A program made the translations under genes and the position numbers. Below are positions 22,924-30,353 of a DNA stretch of 33,602 bases, in pieces; positions within the stretch are counted from its first letter, which is position 1; each line of letters opens with the position of its first letter. Source of the DNA: Rhodospirillaceae bacterium. GTDB lineage: Bacteria > Pseudomonadota > Alphaproteobacteria > Rhodospirillales > Rhodospirillaceae. Under the pieces are notes generated by a model. The model did not search any database, was not told the origin of the DNA, and saw only the letters and a program-made list of their open reading frames with translations. The stretch spans positions 1 to 33,602 of the forward strand of contig SHVO01000017.1 in the NCBI GenBank assembly GCA_009694245.1, in the 5' to 3' direction.

Positions 22924-24843
22924 TTAGCCTTCCGGGTGGAAGTGTTCATAGATTTTTTTCGCCGTCGCCGCGTTTATGCCGGGAACCGTCGCAAGGTCCT
23001 GGAGGCCTGCCGCGGCGACGTCCTTGGCTGAACCGAAATGCCGCAAGAGTGCTTTCTTGCGCACCCCCCCGATACCGGCAACCTCATCCAGCAACGATTG
23101 GCCGATGGCCTTTGAGCGCTTGGCACGGTGGGCGGTAATGGCGAACCTGTGGGCTTCGTCCCGGAGCCGCTGCAGAAAATAGAGCACGGGGTGATTGGGC
23201 GGCAGCGCGAAGGAGGCGCGCCCCGGCATGAAAAACTGCTCGCGTCCAGCGTTGCGGTCGGGCCCCTTAGCGATGGCGGCGACGGCCAGATCTCCGATGC
23301 CAAGGTCAGCTAGCACCTTCAGCCCGGCATTGAGTTGCCCCTGACCGCCATCGAGCAATACCAGGTCGGGCCACTGGCCGAGTTTGCGCTCGGGATCCTC
23401 CTTCTGCGCGCGGGCGAATCGGCGTGTCAGCACTTCGCGCATGGCGCCGTAGTCATCGCCGGGTGCGAGGTCCTCGGTCTTGATATTGAATTTGCGATAG
23501 GCGTTCTTGTTTGCCCCGGCGGGGCCGGCAACGATCATGGCGCCGACCATATGCGCGCCGGAAATATGTGAATTGTCGTAGACCTCGATGCGCTCCGGTG
23601 CCGCGGCCAGCGCGAATACCTCGGCCGCACCCTCCAGCAATTTGCGTTGCGCGGTGTTTTCCGCCATGCGCCGCGACAGCGCTTCGCGCGCATTGATCAC
23701 GGCCTGATCAATCAGCTTGCGTCGGCCGCCGCGCTGCGGCACCGAAATGCTCACGGCGCGTCCGGCCTTGAGGCTGAGGGCCTCGGCGAGGATCTCGCGA
23801 CTGGGCGGCGCGACGTTGAGAAGAATCTCGCGCGGGGGGGCGAACGAGTCGTAGAATTGTCCGACGAAGGCTTCGAGGATTTCGCCGTCCTGGTCGTCGA
23901 TGGCATGGCAGGGAAAATAGGCGTGATTGCCGAAATTCTGGCCGCCACGAAAAAAGAACACCTGCACGCACGAATGAACGCCGGCGCGGTGAAGGGCGAT
24001 GACGTCGGCCTCGCCGAGACCCCTGACGTTAATATCCTGATGGGCCTGCACCGCGGTCATGGCCCGAATGCGGTCGCGGAAGTTGGCGGCGGCCTCGAAC
24101 TGCAACGCAACGCTGGCGGCGTCCATGCGCCGCGCCAGCTCGGTCTGGACCGCCCGGCTATCGCCGGTCAGGAAGGCGCGGGCCTCGCGGACTAACTCGG
24201 CGTAATCGGCCTCGGCGATGCGTCCAACGCAAGGCGCCGAGCAGCGTTTGATCTGGAACAGCAGGCAAGGGCGCGTGCGGTTGGAAAAGACCGCGTCGGC
24301 GCAGCTGCGCAATAGGAAGACTTTTTGAAGGGTGGCGAGCGTGCCATTCACGGCTCCGGCCGAGGCGAAGGGGCCGAAATACTCGTTGCCCTTCGTCCGC
24401 GCGCCGCGGTGCTTGAGAATGCGCGGATAGGCGTGGCCGCCCGCGATCATGATGTAAGGGAAGGATTTGTCGTCGCGAAGCAAAATGTTGTAACGCGGCT
24501 TGAGCTGCTTGATGAGGTTGCTCTCGAGGAGCAACGCCTCGGCTTCGGTGTGGGTGATGATCACTTCGCAGGCATAGGTATCAAAGACCATGCGCTGCAA
24601 CCGCTCGGGCATACGCTCGATGTTGAGGTACGAGCTCACACGCTTCTTCAAGTTCTTGGCCTTGCCGACGTAGAGCACGTCGCCGGCGGCATTGCTCATC
24701 CGGTAGACGCCGGGCTTCTGCGGAAAATTTCTGACAAACCCGGCAAGAATCGCGAGGCCAGCCTGCTTGGGTGTTGCCGGGCCGCCCACGGCCGTAGACC
24801 CTGACGGTTGAGGCGGGGCGGCAGGCGACGGATCCGGGATCAT
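22924..24843 (-). CDS. uvrC: excinuclease ABC subunit UvrC
   Basis: Makes both incisions in nucleotide excision repair after UvrAB loads it on damaged DNA. The 639-residue product contains the GIY-YIG nuclease (GVYRMSN to LYVGKAKNLKKRV, about 45-70), a Cys-rich linker (RPCLLFQIKRCSAPCVG), the UVR motif for UvrB binding (about 200-235), the RNase H-like C-terminal nuclease with ERIEVYDNSHISGAHMVGAM and LVLLDGGQGQLNAGL, and tandem helix-hairpin-helix motifs at the end (SLLDEVAGIGGVRKKALL, TVPGINAATAKKI). I use the ATG at 24843, preceded by AGGGG. A TTG eight codons upstream (24867) is also open. A Pro/Ser-rich lead precedes the first domain. First gene of uvrC-pgsA-moaD-moaE. Confidence 0.97.
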   Translation of the reverse strand: MIPDPSPAAPPQPSGSTAVGGPATPKQAGLAILAGFVRNFPQKPGVYRMSNAAGDVLYVGKAKNLKKRVSSYLNIERMPERLQRMVFDTYACEVIITHTEAEALLLESNLIKQLKPRYNILLRDDKSFPYIMIAGGHAYPRILKHRGARTKGNEYFGPFASAGAVNGTLATLQKVFLLRSCADAVFSNRTRPCLLFQIKRCSAPCVGRIAEADYAELVREARAFLTGDSRAVQTELARRMDAASVALQFEAAANFRDRIRAMTAVQAHQDINVRGLGEADVIALHRAGVHSCVQVFFFRGGQNFGNHAYFPCHAIDDQDGEILEAFVGQFYDSFAPPREILLNVAPPSREILAEALSLKAGRAVSISVPQRGGRRKLIDQAVINAREALSRRMAENTAQRKLLEGAAEVFALAAAPERIEVYDNSHISGAHMVGAMIVAGPAGANKNAYRKFNIKTEDLAPGDDYGAMREVLTRRFARAQKEDPERKLGQWPDLVLLDGGQGQLNAGLKVLADLGIGDLAVAAIAKGPDRNAGREQFFMPGRASFALPPNHPVLYFLQRLRDEAHRFAITAHRAKRSKAIGQSLLDEVAGIGGVRKKALLRHFGSAKDVAAAGLQDLATVPGINAATAKKIYEHFHPEG

Positions 24844-25335
24844 TCCCCTATGTGGAACCTTTGCCAATCAGCGTCAACGCGGTAGAAACCGCCCAAATCC
24901 TCGCTCATGGTGGGTCCGGGACGTCGTCACGGCGCTGTCATGATGGCGTCGCCGGTGGCCATGGCCGCTGATTAGGATATCCACGAATCCTGTGGATAAG
25001 TCTGTTGAAAAAGGCCGGGCAGTGAATTTGGAACGGCATAGAATATGGCGTTAGCGAGTTCTGCCCAAATTATCGGCATAAATATTACCCCTTTGAAAAG
25101 CATGCGAATTTAGCCTGAGGCCGGGGACGCTGGATAACTCGATTGCCGGTCCATGAAAGATTACGTAACGGCGCGAATTGGAGACCGTCCATGTGAACAA
25201 CTTCGCTTGACAGGACTCCAGATGAAATGTCTTGGGCTCGATTCGAGTGCTGAAATCATGACGTTTTTGCGTAGCAAGCCCCGGCAGTTGTCCGCGAGGC
25301 CAGTCGGGAAGGGGGGCCCGAGTGGCGCGCTTGGC
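24844..25335. other. 492-base gap between folB and uvrC
   Basis: No convincing gene. It contains an exact DnaA box (24991-24999) paired with a near-copy TATCCAC at 24979-24985, making an inverted repeat TATCCAC-n-GTGGATA. It also has a moderately AT-rich run at 25020-25120 that could carry the uvrC operon promoter. A plus-strand open frame at 25153-25500 overlaps folB and shows no recognisable protein, so I leave it out. Confidence 0.6.
24991..24999 (-). other. exact DnaA box (TTATCCACA)
   Basis: TGTGGATAA on the plus strand. The inverted near-copy TATCCAC lies five bases to its left (24979-24985). It is intergenic, upstream of uvrC. Confidence 0.5.
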
Positions 25336-25761
25336 CTATGTCCGGGGCCAGGACCGGACCGTCGAAATACGCTCGATTTCCACACCAACGCTGCCGGCGT
25401 CTTCGAAAACGGCGAGTTTTTCAACCCGGACCCGCGCCGAGCGGCACAAAGGGTCCTGAAGGCAGATGGTGGCAATTCGCTCCGCCAGGGTTTCCGCTAA
25501 GTTGACGTGGCCGTCGGCGGTAATGGCGCGCACGCGTTTAACAATATCTTCGTAGCAAACCACGTTTTCCAGGCGGTCATTGTGGGCGCTGCCGCGTTCG
25601 CTAACGCCTAAATCCAGATTGATGCGCACGCGCTGAACGCGGCCTCTTTCATGCAGATGGACACCGATGTTGCAGTCCAAAACTAGGTCGCGGACGAACA
25701 CGTGCCGCAATTCCGCGGTGGCATCGGCGATTTTTAACGGCTCAACGACGGTCTTGCTCAT
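25336..25761 (-). CDS. folB: dihydroneopterin aldolase
   Basis: Cleaves 7,8-dihydroneopterin to 6-hydroxymethyl-7,8-dihydropterin in folate synthesis, and can also epimerise. The 141-residue product has CNIGVHLHERGRVQRV (about 30-45), the active-site region with Y70, NLAETLAERIA (about 87-97) and the catalytic lysine K115 in RVEKLAVFEDAGSVGVEIER. An extra N-terminal lead of about 17 residues precedes the usual start of the fold. Its start overlaps the end of the SDR gene by four bases (ATGA), which ties the two in one operon. Confidence 0.93.
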   Translation of the reverse strand: MSKTVVEPLKIADATAELRHVFVRDLVLDCNIGVHLHERGRVQRVRINLDLGVSERGSAHNDRLENVVCYEDIVKRVRAITADGHVNLAETLAERIATICLQDPLCRSARVRVEKLAVFEDAGSVGVEIERISTVRSWPRT

Positions 25762-26528
25762 CCCTCGGTCCTCGCTTCTCCGGTCTGGAATTCACCCTTT
25801 TGGCCCCAACCCAAGTGCTGGCCACCATCGAGTGCGATCATTTGCCCGGTCATGGCCGGCGCCGCGAGAATGAAGTGCACGGCGGTGCAGATATCCGTCG
25901 GCGTCGTACCCCGGCCGAGGGGCATGCGCGCGCATTGGGCATCGAATTGGGCCTGACTTTGGTAGGGGCTTGGTAGGGTCGGGCCTGGCCCCACGGCATT
26001 TACGCGAATACGCGGGGCGAGCGCCATGGCCAGGGTTTGCGTCAGGGTCCACAGGCCGGCCTTGCTGACCGTGTAGGACGCGAAGTGGGGCGTTAGATGC
26101 CACACGCGTTCGTCGATCACGTTGACAATGCTCCCATGCTCGTTGGGGCTGACTTGGGCGGCGAAGGCTTGGCTCAGAAAAAACGGCGCGCGCAGATTGA
26201 CGGCCATATGCCTATCCCAAGAGTCCTGGGTCGCCGAGGTGATGTCGTCGCGTTCAAAGATCGAGGCATTGTTGATTAAACAGCCCAAAGGACCCAGCGC
26301 GCGCATTGCCGCGGGCACGAGGCGCGCCACGGCGCCGGGATCCGCGAGATCGGCCTCCACGGCGGCGGCCTTTCCGCCCTTGGCGGCGATTGCGGCGACG
26401 ACTTCGTCGGCCTCGGCTGACGACTGGTGGTAGTGCACGGCCACGCGCCACCCGGCAGCGGCGAAGTCTTCGGCCATGGCTCGGCCAATCCGACGCCCGG
26501 CGCCAGTGATCAGGACCGTCTTACGCAT
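25758..26528 (-). CDS. SDR oxidoreductase of pteridine reductase / FolM type
   Basis: The 256-residue SDR has TGAGRRIG at 8-15, matching the TGX3RXG cofactor loop that marks pteridine reductases, NNASI near 86-90, and the catalytic Y152-x3-K156 (SYTVSKAG). The residue 13 before the Tyr, Ser in most SDRs, is Asp (D139 in VIDER), the same replacement as in Leishmania PTR1 and, as I recall, E. coli FolM, which reduces dihydromonapterin and dihydrofolate. Overlap with folB supports a pteridine substrate. Product assignment is therefore inference from motif and context. A simpler SDR on another alcohol is possible. The start follows a short gap, divergent from the substrate-binding protein gene. 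Confidence 0.85.
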   Translation of the reverse strand: MRKTVLITGAGRRIGRAMAEDFAAAGWRVAVHYHQSSAEADEVVAAIAAKGGKAAAVEADLADPGAVARLVPAAMRALGPLGCLINNASIFERDDITSATQDSWDRHMAVNLRAPFFLSQAFAAQVSPNEHGSIVNVIDERVWHLTPHFASYTVSKAGLWTLTQTLAMALAPRIRVNAVGPGPTLPSPYQSQAQFDAQCARMPLGRGTTPTDICTAVHFILAAPAMTGQMIALDGGQHLGWGQKGEFQTGEARTEG

Positions 26529-26836
26529 AGTGATGGTCTCCCGAGCCTGCGGTCACGCCATCCTCCACGCCACCATCTGGTCAGGGGCGTCAACAATCCT
26601 TAGGTACCGGGGGTGGCCGGACCATACAAGGGCGACGGCCATTTTTCGGTCCCAGACCGTATCTATATCGGGTCTTTCAAAGACTGGTCACCTCGCCCTG
26701 CAACACCAGCGTCAAACCAAGAAAACCTTGGCGCGGTCGCTTTCCGATCGCACTGAATCGATGGCGCGGCCTAGAGTTTTGAATTGGTCGCATTTTTAGA
26801 CGCCGAACCGGCTCCTACTTCGGCTAAAATGCGCGA
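26529..26836. promoter_or_regulatory. 308-base divergent promoter region with a palindrome
   Basis: No gene seen. It separates the divergent SDR-folB operon and the substrate-binding protein gene. A perfect palindrome GTCTTT-C-AAAGAC lies at 26672-26684, and the flanking CAGACCG...TGGTC adds partial symmetry. Promoters in both directions are expected here, but I cannot place them with confidence. Confidence 0.4.
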
Positions 26837-28132
26837 ATGAACGCGCCTAACATCCCCGAGCGGTCCGGCCGCCGTGGTTTCCAGACCTGGACTCTGGCAC
26901 TTGTGCTCAGCGCGGCCCTGATTGCCGGCTGGGCGGTGTTCCTGGCCTTGGCGCCGTCGCCGCAAGTCTTGGCGCCGCCCGCGGCCGTTGCCGCCGACCC
27001 GCCGGTCGAATCGACGCCGGTCAATCAAGTCCGGCTCCTGGTCGGGCGCGATGCCATGGCGGTCGACGTGCTCGCGAACTTTACCGCCGATACGGGCCTC
27101 AAAGTGGTGCTCGACACCTACGATACGACCGAACAGTCCGAGGCCCTGGCGGCCAGCGCGACCAACGCGCCCGATGTCATCATGGTCTCCGGCGTCGGTT
27201 TGAAAGCGCTTGCCGATATCAACTTGCTGCAAACTATCGCCAGGACCGATCTCGTCAATGCTCGCAATATCGATCCGGCACTGGCCGCGCGCACGGTGAT
27301 TTATGATCCCGACAATACCCATTCGGTGCCGCTCCTGTGGGGCACGATCGGGCTTGGCTTTAACGCCGCCAAGCTCGCCGAACGCTTGGGCCCCGGCGTT
27401 GTGCCCGACAGTTGGGCGGCGCTATTCGATCCGACCAGTGCGGCGAAACTCGCCGATTGCGGCATTCAAGTGATCGATAGCCCCACGGGCGTATTCCCAA
27501 TCGCGCTTGCTTACCTCGGGCTTCCGGCAGAGTCCGTGAAAATCGAAGACACCGATGCGGCGACGCGGCTGTGGGAATCCATTCGTCCGTCGATCGCCAA
27601 GTTTTCAAGCCAGGACATCATCGACAACCTGGCCGCGGGCACGGTCTGTCTGGCGGCGGCAACCTCGGGCGATGCTTACCAGGCGCGCGACCGAGCACGC
27701 ATTGCCGGACTTGCAAATGACATCCGCTACATCCTGCCGAAAGAAGGCGCGGTAGTGGTGTACGAGTTGCTGGCAATCCCCAAGGCCTCAGTGAATTCCG
27801 CGAACGCTTTGCGCTTGATCGACTATCTGCTGCGACCTGAGGTAGCCGCGCGCATGACCAATGCCAAAGGCTTCGCGAACGCGGTTTTGGGATCGACGCT
27901 TTATGTCAAGCCGGAGATCAAGTCCGATCCCCAGCTCGCGCCCGACCTCGCTAATCTCCGCGCGATGGCGGAGATGTCGCCGGCTCCCGCTATCGCGGCC
28001 TTGCGCAACCGATTCTGGCAACTCATTAACGCACCCGTGGCGCCGCCGCTGCCCGCTCCAGCATCGGCTCCGGCCGCAGTTCCTGCTCCCGAGGCGCCGC
28101 CAAATCCTCCACTGCCTCAGAGAGACCGTTAG
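26837..28132 (+). CDS. PotF/PotD-like polyamine-binding protein, membrane anchored
   Basis: Solute-binding protein of the putrescine/spermidine family. The 431-residue product has a short charged lead, one uncleaved-looking hydrophobic helix at about 19-38, a Pro/Ala-rich linker to about 62, the two-lobed binding domain (FTADTGLKVVLDTYD near 82-96, LLWGTIGLGFN, DSWAALFDP, VIDSPTGVFPIALAYLG, SIAKFSSQDIIDNLAAGTVCLA, LPKEGAVVVYELLAIP) and a Pro/Ala-rich C-terminal tail. Aligned by eye with PotF, acidic ligands survive (D72, D279, E310), but the NWSDY aromatic patch is GRDA here and the WAGD Trp is replaced (ATSGD). No permease or ATPase genes are adjacent. It converges on the agmatine deiminase pseudogene, with a four-base overlap. 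Confidence 0.85.
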   Translation: MNAPNIPERSGRRGFQTWTLALVLSAALIAGWAVFLALAPSPQVLAPPAAVAADPPVESTPVNQVRLLVGRDAMAVDVLANFTADTGLKVVLDTYDTTEQSEALAASATNAPDVIMVSGVGLKALADINLLQTIARTDLVNARNIDPALAARTVIYDPDNTHSVPLLWGTIGLGFNAAKLAERLGPGVVPDSWAALFDPTSAAKLADCGIQVIDSPTGVFPIALAYLGLPAESVKIEDTDAATRLWESIRPSIAKFSSQDIIDNLAAGTVCLAAATSGDAYQARDRARIAGLANDIRYILPKEGAVVVYELLAIPKASVNSANALRLIDYLLRPEVAARMTNAKGFANAVLGSTLYVKPEIKSDPQLAPDLANLRAMAEMSPAPAIAALRNRFWQLINAPVAPPLPAPASAPAAVPAPEAPPNPPLPQRDR

Positions 28133-29267
28133 CGTTCGCCTTCGGCGAGGTTGGCGTAGTGCCGCAAAAGGGCTTCGGTGTCCGGCGTCGGCCGTGCCCA
28201 AGCCGCGCGCGGGACTACGGTTGCGCGCTCGCGCTCCAGGAGGCGGGCCGCGTGCGGCAGGCCCAGGTTCGTCAAGGCGAGGCCGGCCTCGGCGAGAACC
28301 GCTGCCGGCAGGAGCTGAATCACACGATCGGGAAAGACCTCGGCAAGCATGTCGGCGGCGCGTGCGTCACCGGGATCATCGAAAGCCGGCACCAGCACGC
28401 CACCGTTGACGGGCAGGAAACTCGCATAGGACAGCCGGCGTGGGCAACGCGCGCAATGCCTCTGGCGGGGCGGGCAGGCGGACGAGGTCGAGCGTTTTGC
28501 CGGAACCGTCGCGCGCGCGCCGCAGTCGTTCAAGCACCCCGGCAGGAACCGCGTCGTCTCCCGGCTCGGTGATGGCAACGAGGCCGGGGGCAACTGATGG
28601 TTGCGAGCGCGCGGACATCGGTGTTGAGCCGATCACCGGGATGCGCTTCGGGCAGCTAGATTACCCTGGCCGCGCCCAGCCAGCCTTGAAAAATGCCGAA
28701 GGCTTCAGTATGCGTCAGCGCCGGATTACGGTCCTGGTCAAAGACGGCGGAGGCGAGTGCGAGCAGCGTGCCGCGGCCATCGCCGACAAAGCTGCTGCCC
28801 TCCAGAGTCAGCGGAGCGCGAAAACGCCGGACCTCTGCCGCGCCCAACAGCGCATGTGCGAGGTCGGCATCACCGGAGTCGCCCCGTCCACCCCAGCCGT
28901 TGAAGCGCCAATCAACCGCCGCGGATCCGCCTTTGCCGTCAATCAGGAATGTGGGCCCGGTGTCGCGGAGCCGCGGCGAGACATGGACCAAGGGGAAGAT
29001 TTCAGTCGCGTTCCGGCCGCAAGCAGCGCGCACGTTGGCTTCGTCGCCGGGCTCGGCGAGAAGGGCAACGGGCTCGAACCCGGCGACCGCTTGCACGATG
29101 GCCGCGATTGCTGTCTGTAAGGCGGCGTTGTGTTTTGGCCAGGGTAGCCAGAGACGGGCCTGAGGGCAGCTGTCGGCGGGCAAATAGAATGCATCGCCAT
29201 TGGGGACGCCAACAGATGCATCAAATTTCACGCCGTCGCTCTCGGTCACGCGCGCGTGTCCTTCCAT
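28129..29267 (-). pseudogene. agmatine deiminase family gene, decayed
   Basis: Remnant of an agmatine/peptidylarginine deiminase gene, whose active product would convert agmatine to N-carbamoylputrescine. Segment 1 (29267-28656) reads LPADSCPQARLWLPWP, LRDTGPTFLIDGKGG, VDWRFNGWGGR, FRAPLTLEGSS and DQDRNPALTHTE, then stops with TAG where WLP would follow VI. Segment 2 in a second frame (about 28610-28440) reads APGLVAITEPGDD and TLDLVRLPAPPEAL. Segment 3 in the third frame (about 28440-28129) reads RRLSYASFLPVNGGVLVPAFDDP and LAEVFPDR. The DGH histidine region is scrambled, and the GGGNIHC cysteine region at the end is replaced by unrelated sequence. Several independent lesions argue for real decay, not one sequencing error. 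Confidence 0.85.
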
Positions 29268-29331
29268 GTTTTTCGCCGGCGGATGCTAACGAATTGCATC
29301 ATCAATGGTCGCTGCCGCGGTACGCCAGATA

Positions 29332-29349
29332 TTGTGACAGCCGTTACAA
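29332..29349. promoter_or_regulatory. near-palindrome in the gap before the small secreted gene
   Basis: TTGTGAC-AGCC-GTTACAA is an inverted repeat with one mismatch, of the size seen for CRP/FNR-type operators. It lies about 200 bases upstream of the gene at 29534 and 65 bases upstream of the start of the pseudogene on the other strand. Confidence 0.3.
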
Positions 29350-29533
29350 CGCCTTGATATTCCGGGCGCTGGTTTGCGGCGGAATAGCTTATCTCGTTGG
29401 GGCTCTAGGCGTTTGATCGGCACTGCGAGCGCTCGATTCCCGTCTTGACTGTCATATTTTCCTTGAATTCGATGCCCGCGCGGTTAAATGTTTTCCGGTC
29501 CGTTCTGTGGCCTAAGATATGGAGGATGCAACC

Positions 29534-29992
29534 ATGAAAACCTTTGATCCCTGTCGTGCCGGAGTCTCCGGGTATTTTGCGAATCTTTCCAGACGGACCC
29601 TCGTGGTTCTCGGTCTGGTTTGCGCAAGCGTGCCGGCCTGTGCGGCAGATTCATGGATCGCTTGCGACGGAGAATTCGTGACCAAAATAGGTTCGGCTGC
29701 TCCAACCTCGGCACCCGTCAGCGACTTTTATGCCTTTAACGACGATCTCAAAAATTTGTACAAATACTCTCCAAAGCGCCAAAGCCTCGACCTGATCTCG
29801 CTCAAGACCTACGACGCCAAGGCGATCGTCTGGATAAACGTCGCCAAGGGCGTGGGCGCAGAGATGGCGCAGTGGGAAGGCCGCCTCGATCGCGCTAAAA
29901 TGGCGCTGAAGATTGTCTACGAGGACACCATCGAGGTCTTGACCTGGACGCAGACTTGCAAGCCGGCGAGCGCTCAGCCGCTCAAGCAATAA
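29534..29992 (+). CDS. small exported protein, function unknown
   Basis: I do not recognise this family. The 152-residue product has a long n-region (to about residue 18), then LSRRTLVVLGLVCASVPACAAD, a signal-like stretch probably cut after CAA. The mature part has SWIACDGEF, an acidic-aromatic DFYAFNDDLKNLYKYSP, DRAKMALKIVYEDTIEVLTW and a late Cys in QTCKPAS, so two or three cysteines remain. The ATG at 29534 has GGAGG nine bases upstream (29521-29525). A TTGACT-N17-TTCGAT candidate promoter lies at 29445-29473. No linked partner is evident. Confidence 0.7.
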   Translation: MKTFDPCRAGVSGYFANLSRRTLVVLGLVCASVPACAADSWIACDGEFVTKIGSAAPTSAPVSDFYAFNDDLKNLYKYSPKRQSLDLISLKTYDAKAIVWINVAKGVGAEMAQWEGRLDRAKMALKIVYEDTIEVLTWTQTCKPASAQPLKQ

Positions 29993-30068
29993 GCCGCTCG
30001 GTCAGGGGGCTGATGCTGATATGCAACGGCACCAGCCCCAACGTTCATCGCCACCACGCCCCGTGCCG

Positions 30069-30101
30069 CCGCCGCTCCCTTTAGAAAGGGAATGACGGCG
30101 G
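30069..30101. terminator. two-part hairpin after the small secreted gene
   Basis: CCGCCG (30069-30074) pairs with CGGCGG (30096-30101), then after a small internal loop TCCCTT (30076-30081) pairs with AAGGGA (30086-30091) around TAGA. There is no U tract, so termination is only a possibility. Confidence 0.4.
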
Positions 30102-30294
30102 AGTGAGGTCGGTCAGCGCGAGCGCCGTAAAATCGGCCGTTCGCGGCGGAACGACTTCACGCCGAATCGAGGTCGCGCCCTGGACTCGTGAAGGGTGGCC
30201 CCAGCCCCCCCTTTGCGTGGGAGTCCTTGATCGTCGTCAGGATGTTCTCCAAATAACATGTAATTGACGCAACTACTTAAGTCCTCGGCCGGTA

Positions 30295-30323
30295 TTGACT
30301 TGCGAACCATTATCAATTGCAAT
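30295..30323 (+). promoter_or_regulatory. promoter with overlapping Fur-box-like operator
   Basis: TTGACT (30295-30300), 17 bases, then TGCAAT (30318-30323) fit a sigma-70-type promoter. The spacer and -10 are covered by a 21-base element at 30301-30321 beginning TGCGAA and ending CAATTGCA, with ATTATCAATTG in the middle. By eye about 17 of 21 positions match the alphaproteobacterial Fur/Mur consensus I recall. An iron-transport gene follows 31 bases on, as expected for iron repression. Confidence 0.65.
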
Positions 30324-30353
30324 AAATAGATTGCGAGGCTCTTTGGAGAGATT

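Larger units (their letters stand above)
29993..30353. other. 361-base gap before the cytochrome-FTR1 gene
   Basis: No gene seen. It holds a two-part hairpin (30069-30101) soon after the small secreted gene, and a promoter with Fur-box-like operator just before the permease gene (30295-30323). The composition becomes distinctly AT-rich from about 30240 on. Confidence 0.6.

Noticed and set aside
10450-25335. Replication origin suggested by DnaA boxes
   Set aside because: The exact boxes are kilobases apart, without a cluster, an AT-rich unwinding element beside them, or dnaA, dnaN or parAB genes.
25153-25500. Plus-strand open frame of 115 codons overlapping the end of folB
   Set aside because: More than half overlaps folB and the remainder has no known motif. 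A gene in 25153-25335 cannot be excluded but is not supported.
28440-29120. Plus-strand open frame of about 226 codons opposite the deiminase remnant
   Set aside because: The minus strand carries clear deiminase homology. The plus frame shows only low-complexity Arg/Ser-rich sequence.
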